From Taeniopygia guttata (Eukaryota > Chordata > Aves > Passeriformes > Estrildidae): a stretch of DNA of 64,000 nucleotides. Where the stretch lies: positions 13,024,063 to 13,088,062 of the forward strand of contig NC_133063.1 of the NCBI RefSeq assembly GCF_048771995.1, read 5' to 3'. Each line of letters starts with the position of its first letter. Positions within the stretch are counted from its first letter, which is position 1. The position numbers were made by a program, and so were the translations under genes. The notes beneath the pieces are model-generated. The model had not been told where the DNA came from and did not search any database. It was given only the letters and a program-made list of their open reading frames with translations. Below, piece by piece: positions 49,952 to 61,499 of the stretch.

Positions 49952-52579
49952 ATGGGCCAGGGAATCTTAAACTACTTTTTTTTTGAAAATAGAATAGCTT
50001 CAGAAAATGGGAAAGACTGCCTTCTACCATTGAAAATCTATCCTTTAAGAAGCTGAGAGTCATGGCTTTAATTTCTCTTGAGTCTGTGTGGTGTTTGCAA
50101 CTCATGGGGCAATATTTAGCCAGTGTGAGAAAGGAAAGTTAGAATGCCACGACAGCTGGATGTTTTTGCCAGTAATGTATGCAATAATTAAATTCCTTCT
50201 ATATATTCACCAGACAGTGGCCATAACTGCCCTGTGAAAGATGCAGCAGGGTGAATGCTGTAATTATGGAGGTCAGCCACGTTTGAGAAAAATGGTTTCC
50301 TGCTCAGCTCAGGAAGACAGATGTAGTTTGGTGATTAAAAGTGATATCAAGACTAGTAGTTGGCTCTTCAATTTGGGATGGAACACCTAGCTCATAAGTC
50401 TTTGCTCCCTTTCTTTTGATCTTGCCTTAAATGGCTCAGACTTATTCAGAAAAGCTGAACCAACAAAGAATACTCAATAGACTGAATTAGATTAGCACCA
50501 AAATTATTGGTTTATGCTTCCTCTGTTATTAAAGATGATTGAAATTTTCAAGTTAACTAAATTCCAAAGGCTGAGAAATCACTTATAAAGCTAGTATCAA
50601 GATGAACTTAGTTATTTTCAATTAGTCAAAATACCAAGAATATGTCAACTCCTTGATTTCCTAGACCAATAATAATTAGATGTCATATGTAGTAACAGAC
50701 ACAAAATCATAGGCACCAGTTCTGAAGATGTTAATCTACGTATAAAAGGTTATGCTTGTTATTATTATTCTGCTTTAAGTCTGTTTTCCACTTTAGTAAA
50801 ACTCCCATTGATAGCTTTGTGACTGAGACTAGAACATGGGAAGCACAGTTCTGTGCACAGACATAAGAGAGACAGTTATGTGTTGTTTTTGTTGTTTGCA
50901 AGTGTTCCAAAGTTCTGGCAAATAATCTAAATGAGGTAAAAAATGAATACATTCTTGAAATATGATTTCATTGGAAATTTTGAAACCAGATCCATATAAA
51001 AGTGTCATTAGTTATCAAATAACTCTTTTCTAGCTACATATTAAATGCGAGGAGTAAGCATTATTCAGATGAAGTTATAAATCAGTTAAATCCCGTTATT
51101 CTGTCCTCAATACGAAGTCCCAGGTTTTAAGTATCCCTGTTTCCCGTAGAGGTTATATAAGAAATAAATAGCTTATTATCATTTGCATTCAGAATGTGCA
51201 TAATGAAGATGCATTTTAAAAGATAGTGAAGCCAGCTGAATACTTAATTTGTTTCTTCCCTATTATTAAAGCATGAAATAGCAAAAGAAGAGAACAACTA
51301 TAAAACATATTGAACATGACATATATGAGATTAATGCCTGATCATGTACAACCTACAAATGAATAAGCAGATTTGTCAGTATACAACATTCTGACTTTTT
51401 AATCCAAGGACTTTATAAAAGTAACAAGCCCTATCCATTTAAATTTGCTGTGTCAGATTTTCAACACAGTGACTTGTATTACACTGGCTATGCATTTAAA
51501 GTTTTCAAAGAGGTTTCAGAAGAAAGGAAAGAAGTTTTGAGGAGAGGAAAATTTGTATCAGCAGTATAGATAACTTTTACTTTGTTGTGTTTACTATTTA
51601 TGAGAAAACAGGACTGGGAATTAAAGAGAGTATAGAACCACTTTCCATTAATTTTCATTAAAGTTGGAGAGTGCCTGTGGAAGACAGTGACAGACATGTT
51701 CTGTAGAAGCTCTAGTGATGTCAAATTAGTAGTAAACCTAAAAGTCCTTTATTTTTATTACTGTGTTTCTTAGTCTTTTTTTAATCTCAGAAATACACAT
51801 CCAGTCTTTGCCAATATGTGCTTCTGAGATTATGATAAATAGAAACAAAACTGTACCTGATTGTTTTGGCTGACTCTGACCAATTTTGCAAGTACTTGCA
51901 TTTCTCTCCAGCATGACATAATTAATGTTTATGCTTGTTGGTCTCTCTGTTGCTTGCTTACTTTCTTCTACGTTTCTGTAAAATCTGTGTGTTTCCTAAC
52001 CCTGTTTATTTTTTAACTGTACTAGCAGTATTGCTGATATCAACAGGGCACACAAAGCTCAATCAAGGTTATATTACAGACAAATTGTTCCCTTCTATGG
52101 CAAAAGTGCAGAGAAAGATCAATATTAAAACTTGGTTTGTGGAAAACCCAGGGCATTATCTACTGTTTCAGCAGGGATAAATGGAAGAATGGAAGGCCTA
52201 AAGAATATAAGCTTCCCTGTAATTGCATCAAGTGTGAGGATCTGAAGGGAATCTTGATTCCTAATGCAAAGATACAGATGCTTAGCCTCTGCAGTACCCC
52301 TTTCAAGGCATGCCTCTGCTTTGCAATGTATAAGGTTTAGTGGATGTTCTGCTGCTTTCAGGTTGAGTATTAGTTTTGCATCAAAACACACCAGTCTGGA
52401 CTTAGAAGTTAGCATTGTTTTAAGCAAACTGGCAGCATGGCATGAGCAATTAATATATAAAGATACATGCTGCCTTCAGAATGAGTGTGCAGAGGCTAAG
52501 TATTGAGCACAAGAGCAAACAGGGCAATACTACATGACACAGTGTATTAAAACTACTGGTTACTTGCTTTTCTTGGGGG

Positions 52580-52606
52580 TTTTTCACCCCAGTCTGGGGT
52601 GAAAAA
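52580..52606. repeat. 27-bp near-perfect palindrome
   Basis: TTTTTCACCCCAG, a single T, then CTGGGGTGAAAAA: perfect 13-base arms with only one base between them. It could be a dyad binding site or the core of a decayed palindromic transposon. Confidence 0.75.
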
Positions 52607-53205
52607 TCTTGCTGGCAGTAAGGATGGAGTAAAATCTGGAAAAATCAGAGGTCCTCTGCTTCATTTGCATCTTGTTTGTCATCCCAGGACTTTGAGATGT
52701 TGTATCTTATGAGATTTCCCTGGAGATCAAATGCAAAAACCATAATTCCCAAGGATTTCTTGTTCCCAGACAAGAGCTGGTCTGGGTTCTTAATGCATTA
52801 TTCAGCAAAAAAAAAGGCAGTGTAAACAAGTGAGTGAATTTGTCCTGTCAAGTCTGCAATAATAAAAAAAAGCACAAGAATAAGTTTTTTTCTTTTTGGT
52901 TTTCTATAAAAGAGCATCAGACAAGCCAATTGCTCATTTTACATTCAGAATGAAACTGCATTTGCAAGAGCTTGATTGCTCACTGATATGGATGGGGAGA
53001 ACTACTCATGTGGTTGCTAATCTTTCTGTCACTGCTCATATCCCAAACGTCTCTCCTTCTCTGTTTCATAATGAAATAAAGAGAGACTACTTACCTGAAA
53101 CACATCTCCAAAACAATGTTACACCTTGAAGAGATAATGATTATATTTACCAGTTAGGCTCTGGTATTAAGAGTTGCTCATTGTATCATGTGATTTTTAT
53201 ATTAC

Positions 53206-53233
53206 TAATATATATATATATATATGTGTGTGC
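53206..53233. repeat. (TA)n(TG)n microsatellite
   Basis: A TA run passing into a short TG run, about 28 bases. Confidence 0.8.
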
Positions 53234-54245
53234 AAAATCTTCAGGCTGGATACTTTGCATATAATCCCCACAGGCATATAACAAAGGAAGAGGGAATAAC
53301 ATATAAAATGATTTTCCCTTTTCTGATGTCTGCAAAATAATATCTAAAACAGGGAGAAAAAAATGAATTAAGTAATTTCCCTTCAGAGAATTGTGTGAAT
53401 GTTTCAATGCACTGAACAATGCCAACAACAGTTAACCTACAGTATGTAGAGTCTGACCCTGGTTTGTAAAATACAGCCCAGATCAATGAAACAGTGCCTA
53501 TTTGCAGCTTACTCTTAGTGCTGACAATGCAGGTGAGACCTACCCATTTACCTCAGAGATAGTCACATTTTCAAAAGAGCTGAGTCTCATATTTTTGATC
53601 TTCTTCAACTTGCAGAAACCTGTTTACTACCTTTCTTCTTTTGTATTATCTCTCTGTTACACACTGCTTCAACAAAGCACCAGATTAGTATCCTAATTCC
53701 ACTGTCAAATGAACAATTTCACACAAATTAAGACAGAGAAGACATATTTTATGCCTTTTTTCCTAACCTGGTAGAAATAAGGTTTGCGGAAGCTACATCT
53801 TCTGTTGCACAACTGAACACTTGACTGCTTTCCACAGAATTGATAGATTTTGAACATGAAGTAATTACCTATAACTAAAGCCTTGTAGTGCTGATTTTTT
53901 TGCAGTCAAAAAAAGGTTACATAAACAACTTCTTCAAGGAGAATATATTCCTACTTCAAGGAGACTTGTTATTTGCATGGCGAAATAAACCCAGGCCTAT
54001 TATGGAATCATAGTTTCATGACTCTTGCTCTCTTGGCAATGAAATCTAGGCTTGATATGGAAAGAAATACAGGAAATATCTCAAACAGAGAAATACAGAG
54101 CTGAACTCCACTTTTCATACGTTGGATAGACAGACATAATGGAGCTCCAGGCCAGATGCTTTGTAGTTTTATTTACACCTGGGTTTGTAGCTCTATCCTC
54201 GGGCACGATAATGATGATAGCAAACAAGTTCACAGCAAGCAGCTT

Positions 54246-54283
54246 CACCTGACTTTCAGGTGCCTGAAATCTCCAGATTTCAG
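54246..54283. repeat. Two adjacent short palindromes
   Basis: CACCTGA-CTT-TCAGGTG (54246-54262) is followed one base later by CTGAAATCT-CC-AGATTTCAG (54264-54283). Both have perfect arms (7 and 9 bases). The first pair contains two E-box-like CACCTG/CAGGTG sites facing each other. Confidence 0.7.
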
Positions 54284-55550
54284 CCAGGCAACTAAGCCCC
54301 CTATGTGATGCCCAGGGAATGCTAGTTGTGAATGAGAATTATACCATGCCAAATAACTCAGTGAGTAATGATGTAAGTTAGTCTTCATAAAGCACTATAA
54401 AAAATAATCTTAATTATCTGTGTCTGTTGAAGGAATGTACATAAAATAGAAGTCACAGCCCAGAGCCTTCTTCAAGATTTACTTGACTCTTTTGGAAAAG
54501 GAAGAAAATGCTATACCAATATTTGAAATGATTTGCAGATCATCTGGGGGTTTGTATACCAATCCAAGGCAGGGGTCTTGGGTTCTTGGCTCTTCACCAC
54601 TCTTGAAGATTTTCAAATTCATATTTCAAAACACTAGTACACAGCATGGGACAGGGAGTCTCTGGATCCCTTGTTCATTTTTGCTCAGACCCTTTGGGTC
54701 TCACTCCATTCCCAGCTTCCCAGCTCAGAAACCTTCCTTTTGCAGGCTACAAATGATCTTTTTTTTTTTTTTATCTGTGGCTCAGACTAAGCTTATATTC
54801 ATCTCAGAGTTGGCTGATTCAGCTAGGATCTTCTGCTTCCAACTAAAGAACTAACTTACAGCTGGTGTCATCAATATCAGCCTCAGATAATGCACATTCT
54901 TGCATATTTTACTATTGCATATCCTCTAATTTTAACTTTTCTTTGGGAAGGGCATCTGTGTGATACTTTTCCTACACTGAGTGCATTTTCCTAAAAATCT
55001 CCCAAATCATGAGCCTCACAAGCACGTTCCTATTTTTTTCACTGTAGTCATTAATTAATACATTAAACAAGGCTTATATATAAATGACAATTTTTTGCAC
55101 CTTTCTTCACTGCCTTTCCTTCTGATTTATTGCACACATGATTTTCTATCTTCCATTTTTTTAATATTATCAAAGAAACATCACAACAGTATCATATTCA
55201 TATGCATCCAGTGTCAAAAATTTATATTCGTCCTTTAGGAAGGAATCAGATATCAAAGAGAACTATGAGCTTTGTATACTGTGATCTGCCTTTGATAAAT
55301 CCATGTTATATTTTATGCCTTCACAGTGTCTTTCTAATCTCTGTGCCTTTAAATATTCTATCCTTCAAGACATGGTCTAATTAGGAAAAAAATCACCAAA
55401 GCACCTTAGTATCAAGTCCTTCAATACTGTTTTTTGCTTCCTTTTATTATTCACACATTTATTTCTACAAATTACTGTGAATAAACTCCTTTTTTAAAAA
55501 TACCCATGCCACATGTGAGAGGTTAAAAATACTTACTAAACACTGTTGTT

Positions 55551-55590
55551 CTTTTTTATTATTGTTGTTGTTATTATTATTACTGTCACT
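55551..55590. repeat. (TTA/TTG)n trinucleotide tract
   Basis: Short run of TTA and TTG triplets just upstream of the CR1 at 55640. Confidence 0.7.
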
Positions 55591-55639
55591 ATTAAAACTC
55601 TTCTTATTGTTACTATTAAATATTTAGAAAAATATTTGA

Positions 55640-56559
55640 AGGCAGTTTTGTTTAATACCTTCATCAATGACCTGGACAGGGGAAAGGAATGCAGCCTTTG
55701 TAAGTTCACAGGTGATACCAAGTTGAGCAGGAGTCTTGATCTGCTGGAGTGGGGGAATGCCGTACAGAGAACACAGGCAGGCTGGATCGCTGGAATGAAG
55801 ACAACAGCACGAGGTTCAACAAGGTGAAGTGATGTGTCTTTTACTTGGATCACAACAAGCTCAGACAGAACTGCTGGCTGAGGGCAGAGTGGTTGGAAAG
55901 CTGCCTCGGAGAAAAGGGCCTGGGGGTGCTGGTCAGCAGTGGCTGAACATGAGCCAGCTGTGCCCAGGTGGCCAGGAAGGCCAATGGCATCCTGAACTGT
56001 ATCAGCAATGGTGTGGCCAGCAGGACAGGGCAGTGACTGTCACCCTGTACTCAGCACTGGTGAGGCCACACCTCGAATTTTGTGTTCAGTTCTGGACCCC
56101 TCGAGTCAACAAGACATTGAGGTGCTGGAGCAAGTACAGAGAAGGGCAGTGGAGCTGGTGAAGGGTCTGGAGCATCCTGTGAAAAGCACCTGAGGGAGCT
56201 GGGGGTGTTTAGTCTCACTCAGGTGAGACCTTACCACTCTCTACAACCACCTGAAAGGAAGGTGCAGCCAGGTAGGCATCAGCTTCTTTCCCAGACAATC
56301 AGAGACAGGAAAGAAGGAAATGGCCTCAAATTGTGTAAGGGGGATTTAGACTGGATATTAAGAATAATTTATTGACTGAAAGAGTAGTCAGTGTAACCGA
56401 CTTTGTAGGGAATCATGGAGTGACCATACCTGAAAGAATTTAGGGGCCATGTAGATGTGGTGCTTGTGAACATGATTTAATAGCATAGATGTCAGTACTG
56501 AGGTTGGACATGATCATCTTAGGGGCCTTTTTGAACCTTAAAGATTCCATGATTCTGTG
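55640..56559 (+). mobile_element. CR1 LINE, partial ORF2 plus 3' end, plus strand
   Basis: Encodes the polymerase motif region (VLFNTFINDLDRGKECSL, then CKFTGDTKLSRS) and, further on in another frame, [18 protein letters not shown], both hallmarks of CR1 ORF2. The 3' untranslated part follows (from 'GAGGGAGCTGGGGGTGTTTAG') and the element ends at the tail GATTCCATGATTCTGTG near 56559. The usual ADD of the polymerase reads TGD here and the frame shifts between segments, so the copy is inactive. It is 5'-truncated at the polymerase palm. It is the clearest CR1 in the window. Confidence 0.92.
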
Positions 56560-58076
56560 TATAAGTTCATTTTCCAAACCCTGTATTTATTTTCTGTGTT
56601 GGGAGGCACAATACAAAGAGTGTTTATGATGGAAAAAATAAAATTCTTGTCTATGAAATGAAAAGGGCTAACAAGAAACATTTTCACAAACCCTGAAAGA
56701 AAGCTGTCCCTAGGATTTTCACAGGACCCTTTCAGGTGAAAAACCTGAATGGTCAGAGAGTAGCAGCCAAAGAACTCTCTGTGTAGCCATGTGTCTTGTT
56801 ACAACATTTAAAATAGATTCACAGCAGTGCTAAAGACATGAATTCTTCTGTAGGTGCATGGAGCCATGTCTGCTCTGTGTGTTCTGTGTCTCGTCTGAGA
56901 AAAAAAAAAAATGTTTTAAGTCCTAAATGAAGTCATTAGTGTAGGTGCAATAAGTGTAGTTGCAGTAAGCAGTAAAATGAGCCATACACAGATGGCTTCT
57001 GTCCCCTCCCCTTTTAACAAATACAGCCTGAAAGAAAATTTTCAGCTTTGCAATAAGACAAACTGTGCTATCCTGACCCTAGTGGAAAATAACAAACCAA
57101 AACAAAAACAAGAAACGCAAAACATTGTTAAGACTAGTAGTTACGCTATTCTTATTTCTGAAAATCAATTTTTACTCTATGTCATACCTACTATATAGAG
57201 ATCTATGATTTAAAAAATACATGTAGCAATTTAAGGTGGATATAAGAATTATTTATTTCTTTAAAAATGGCTTAGAAACATTGCAAATATCACTATTAGT
57301 GTACCTAGCATTATGTGTTTCTCTTTTTTTTTTTTTTTGATTTATATTTGTCTTTGAGCGTTTCTGCTCTCTGCAGTCTCTGCAGACAATTACAGCAGTG
57401 CTTTTCTGCAGGGCTGGGAATAGTACTGGGAAGATTTTACGTGATCATGAAAGAGTTCTATTGCATTAAAAAGACACATTCTCCAGCTGCATTATACGAC
57501 TAGATGCTGTAAAGAGAAACCTGTAATGCCAATACAGCTGCAGCAGGTGGCACTGGAAGGAGGGTTAACCAAGGCCATGATGCAGATGAGGGTACCAAGA
57601 AAACTAAGTAGGAAAAGATGAACATAAACGTTTAAAATTTTTATCCTTGTTTCCAGTCTCCTGAAATATAGTTGCAGTGTCACTGTTACTTGGATAGTAA
57701 ATGTGAGCTTGATGGAGCTGAATTAGTGAAGGGTGAGGTGAAGAAGGGAGTAAGTGAATAGCTAATTTCTAATTTGGTTGATGTCTTTGAAAGGAATTTA
57801 CTGGGAAGTAATAAAACAAATATTCTCAGTCAGCCAGAATGTGTTCCATTGACTTTTCATACTTCTATTTTTGTGCTTTGCAACCAAATTATTATTTTGT
57901 TGTTATTAAATAATGTGTAATGAACAACTGTGATACACTGAAAACAATTGTCCTGTTGTAAAGTGGATTTTGCACCAGAGCAGAAGAAAGTGCTTATAAC
58001 TGTCCTTTTTAAAGTTATAATAAAAGTGATATATATTTATTTATTTATAATAAATAAAGTTATATAAAAGCAATCT

Positions 58077-58122
58077 GCTTATTAATTGTAAGCCATTTAA
58101 AATTGGTTTACAATTAATAAGC
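58077..58122. repeat. 19-bp-arm hairpin
   Basis: GCTTATTAATTGTAAGCCA and, after an 8-base loop (58096-58103), TGGTTTACAATTAATAAGC. Arms match at 18 of 19 positions; the exception would be a G-U pair in RNA. It might be a MITE core or a structured RNA segment; neither is shown. Confidence 0.75.
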
Positions 58123-58263
58123 TGATCGCAATAATACCAGGAGTATGGTTAGCGTGAATTTAAAAGTGTTTCTTCTTTATAGACAAAATGTCACAGTGTA
58201 AATAATTTAAAGAGGAATAATTTAGTTTTTGTCTGCTAGAAAAAGGACTTCACTACCAGGTGA

Positions 58264-58299
58264 ATTGCCGGCCTTCATTTGTAAATGAAGTCTGGCAAT
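58264..58299. repeat. 17-bp-arm hairpin
   Basis: ATTGCCGGCCTTCATTT, then GT, then AAATGAAGTCTGGCAAT. Fifteen of 17 positions pair canonically and one more as G-U in RNA. The loop is very tight (2-4 bases), which is unlike a typical pre-miRNA. Confidence 0.75.
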
Positions 58300-60835
58300 A
58301 CCCAGATCAACTAATTCAAGTTTTGAACAACTAAACTTCGCAGATGTTTTATCTGTAAGGATTATTTTCTGAGAAGACACAATTCTTCTGGGGAATTTGC
58401 AGTCTTTCTAAATAGACTACATATATGAAGATCAGTTGGGAAAGATTCTCTATCAAATCAAGTCGTCATAATGTTGCATTTCAAAGGCAAATAAAATGAA
58501 TAAGTTTTTTGGTGTTTGGGGGAAATTTCAAAAGAAAGATATGAGAAGAAAAACAAAACAGAGTGGGGGAAATTTAAAAATTACAATAATAAAATAGGCT
58601 TGTAAGAAACAGAGAGACTTGTATGAGTTCCAGAAAGAGGAGCTCAGAAGTTAGTGAAAAATCTGGACGCTGTAAGGAAGAGAAATGGCAAACAAGATGC
58701 TGGCATACAGAGATACGATTATGTGAGCAGAAATATTTCACGGATGCAGGAGAAAGATATGATGCAGAAGAAAAGAGGAGGTTGCAATAGTCTGTGTGAG
58801 TCAAGCTGTGCTATTTTATGCACTTTACCAGTGCCAGATACCATAAATCCATCCCTGGATAAATAGATGATTATCTTGATATTCCAGATACATACTGTAT
58901 AGACTTCTGTAATTCTATCTGTCCAAACAGAAAGGTATGTACATGTTTTGGCATACCATTTTATTCTAAACTGGCTTTTCCATAATTATAAAAGTACATT
59001 ATATCCATGTGTATAGATGCATGCAATACAGTCAAAAAAAAAAAAAAATTCTATGACCTTTGTCTGTTAGATGTTCCTTTTTTATGACTATAAGCTATTT
59101 TATAAGACAAATATTTACCCACAATGGCATTGGCCTTTTAACTGAATTTGCATTACATTACCAGAATAATAATTCTTTCTGATTCAAAGCCCTGGGGATC
59201 TTAGAACTAATCCTAAAGAACATCATTACATTGAAAGTCCTTGCCAAGATTTTATGTGATATTTGTCCTATTTTTAAGCATGAAATTTTGTCTAGCTGCA
59301 GAGTCAAGGACCATCTCATGGGATATTCTTTAGAGATGGGATGCAGCACATGGAACACTTTAATACTCATATTAATTTAGTTAGAAGGTCAATATTAACT
59401 CAAGGAACTATATAACAAAGAAATCGAGCTTCTGGACAGTGACTCTATGGTTGTATTAAACTCTGGAAACAGAATGTAGAATTTAAAGGTTGATTTAGGA
59501 GAGCTGGAAAGCAGGTTATGATTCACATAATCTTTAATATAGTTTCTTCACGCATTTTTGTTCAAATAAAAGTTGACATGGAGAAGTGGAAGGCCAGCTG
59601 CATAATAGATTGTTAACTTCACTTGAAAATTTCTACCCAATATGGCAATTTAGAAATTGGCCTCTTTGTCTCAATCATGCTGATTTGCTACTTTTGAAAG
59701 GATATAACAAAAACCTGCCTTTTATGTTTTTTATTTTTAGTTGTTTTGGCTGAGCTGAAATACATTTTTGCAACACCTAACACAGTTTGGCTTTGGTAGC
59801 ATAAAACCAGAACACATCTTACTCTTTACTTGTGTAGATGAATAAGAGTATCCTTCAGCGGATGAGGAAATGGAGTTAAATAATCAACAAAAATTCAGAA
59901 GCTTAATTCGTGTTTTGTCTCTATCTCACAGTTATTCTTGACACCAAACAGTTCTACATAGCAAATTGCAGAAAATTCTGTAGTTTCTGCAACACAGAAG
60001 AGGGAACACTCAGTAACATTATACCTTGTGTCTAACCCACAGACATCGGTATCACTTAGGATGAAAAATCCCGTTGGTATACAGGAGCTGGTAGATAGCT
60101 CAAATGAAGTAGGAAGACAAAATTTGGACCACTAGACTAAATATACAAATGCTAAGTCTGCTTTTGATATACATCACAGTCATAAGGCATGCAGGTTCAT
60201 ACTGTCATTGTGATTTCTGCCAAAACATAGACAGTCCATACAGCATGAACACTGCAGAAGCAGCAGTGGTTGATGTGGTCCTTTAATGCAGCTTTTACCC
60301 TCACTAATGTCATGAGTTTGCTAATACACAATTAGATTTCTCACACTTGAGAAATAATGTCTCTAAAGTTAGCATATACAGTAACTCAGACCGTTTTGCA
60401 AAAAAAGCAAAGCAAACACAGGCAAACAAACAGAAAAACCAAACAAAACCCCAAAACAAAACCATACACTTTTAGGATATAGTTTGAATATAATGACTTA
60501 AAATTCCTCTGAAGTTCTTTCTCAAATGAAGCTATTTCCCAAACACAAGTAATAGGAGGATTTACTTCATATACTTTGTGAAAGTATAGGAAGCAAAATG
60601 CGCTACGTGGTATTTGGGGGCAAAAGTATCTTGGGAAAGACAGGTACAATCATACGTTTATATTATGTTTATGTGTTTACTCTTAAGAGCTGAGAATGTA
60701 ATCCTTTAATGCCAGCATTAATAAAGCCCTACAGGGACAGTGGTGGTGTCTTTTCCAGAGGGGCAGCCAATCACTGGCTCCTCAAGCGAAGGCAGCAAAC
60801 CGCTTTCCTTTAAGAGAGCAGAACTCGCAACTTGT

Positions 60836-60838
60836 AAA

Positions 60839-60861
<23 letters not shown>
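60836..60861. repeat. Poly(A) run of 26 bases
   Basis: Uninterrupted A tract immediately upstream of the CpG island. No retroelement body precedes it. Such tracts exclude nucleosomes and are common beside promoters. Confidence 0.85.
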
Positions 60862-60869
<8 letters not shown>

Positions 60870-60870
<1 letters not shown>

Positions 60871-61340
60871 TCGCTAGGCGGGGGAAAGGCTGGGCAGCGC
60901 GCAGAGGCAGCGGTGTCTCGGCGCAGGAGCGCAGGGCAGGCGGAGCGCCCAGCGCCGCCCCCGGGGCCGCTCGGTGCCGCCGCCGCCGCCAGGGCTGTCC
61001 GCGCCGCGCGGAGCCCCAGCGGCAGCAGCGCCCTGCGGAGCAGCAGCGCCCCGCGGAGCAGCAGCGCCCTGCGGAGCAGCAGCGCCCCGCGGAGCAGCAG
61101 CGCCCTGCGGAGCAGCAGCGCCCTGCGGAGCCGGCTGCCGGCAGAGCCCCCAGTGCCTCCGTGGCACTGCTGGGGGCGAGGTTCTCGCTGCTGCTCCTCC
61201 GGGCTTGCTGCTGCGAGACCGAGAAGCAGATGCGGAGGTGAGCGTGCGTGCGGCAGGAGATGCGGAGCGCGTTTGGCTGAGGTGCCTGGCCCCTGGGAAG
61301 CGCTGCGAGCAGAGGCGGAGAGAGGCAGTGGGAAGGAGGC
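60870..61340 (+). promoter_or_regulatory. CpG island promoter
   Basis: About 470 bases of GC-rich sequence densely populated with CpG, in contrast to every other GC-rich block in this window, which is CpG-poor. Retained CpG means germline hypomethylation, the normal mark of a vertebrate promoter. A GC box (GGCGGGG) lies at 60878-60884, and there is no TATA box. The first coding exon follows directly on the plus strand at 61403. The transcription start probably lies inside the island but cannot be placed. A second strong splice-donor-like site, GCGGAG/GTGAGCG, occurs at 61237/61238 and could end an alternative leader exon. Confidence 0.8.
61021..61140. repeat. 18-bp minisatellite in the CpG island
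   Basis: Five consecutive full units of GCGGAGCAGCAGCGCCC followed by C or T (61035-61124), with partial units on each side. The final base reads C,T,C,T,T in order, hinting at growth partly by 36-base doublets. The unit is a multiple of three, so open frames persist on both strands across the island. These are not evidence of a protein. Confidence 0.9.
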
Positions 61341-61402
61341 AGGAGCAGAACTGAAGTACAGCGCAGCTGTTTCCGAGTACTCTGGTTCTTTTGGGTGCCT
61401 CA

Positions 61403-61499
61403 ATGATCGTGAACATGGATTCTGTCACTGAAATCTTCTTGAAGCTGCTCTTTCTCCTGTCTGTTCATCGCCAGCACATGGCAGTGGCAGGGAATAAAT
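61403..61499 (+). CDS. First coding exon of an unidentified secreted or membrane protein (signal peptide)
   Basis: The exon encodes MIVNMDSVTEIFLKLLFLLS followed by VHRQHMAVAGNK. It ends with one extra base before the donor GTAAGT (61500 onward), giving a phase-1 intron. The hydrophobic stretch IFLKLLFLLSV followed by small residues (AVAG) is a classic signal peptide, and signal exons ending in phase 1 are common in vertebrate extracellular and receptor genes. An in-frame TGA at 61352-61354 excludes an upstream start. The first ATG (61403) has a weak context. The second (61415) has A at -3 and G at +4, so translation probably starts there, giving MDSVTEIF. A CpG island lies directly upstream. 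The remaining exons are outside the window. I compared the peptide mentally with many receptor and adhesion families and could not name the gene. Confidence 0.7.

Larger units (their letters stand above)
49957..55545. other. AT-rich stretch without genes
   Basis: No gene or interspersed repeat is seen over about 5.6 kb. A microsatellite (53206-53233) and three short perfect or near-perfect palindromes are listed separately. The open frame at 54483-54854 has no recognisable family and appears random. Confidence 0.5.
56560..60835. other. AT-rich stretch upstream of the CpG-island gene
   Basis: No coding region is recognised. Two strong hairpin-forming sequences lie within 230 bases of each other (58077-58122 and 58264-58299). 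Distal regulatory DNA for the gene at 61.4 kb would be expected here, but nothing specific can be pointed to. Confidence 0.5.

Noticed and set aside
54483-54854. 123-codon plus-strand open frame
   Set aside because: Random-looking translation with a poly-Phe run from a T tract; no supporting signal.
58077-58122. Hairpin as a microRNA gene
   Set aside because: A stem of 19 pairs with an 8-base loop is shorter than usual precursors, and no known seed was recognised.
60810-61431. Long open frames (126-197 codons) on both strands across the CpG island
   Set aside because: They come from stop-poor GC-rich sequence and an 18-base tandem repeat divisible by three. The translations are low-complexity Ala/Pro/Arg/Ser, and all overlapping frames are open alike.
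61471-61499. Splice acceptor (pyrimidine tract then CCAG at 61471-61474) defining a tiny exon
   Set aside because: The pyrimidine-rich run is explained by leucine/phenylalanine codons of the signal peptide, and the resulting exon would be only about 25 bases.
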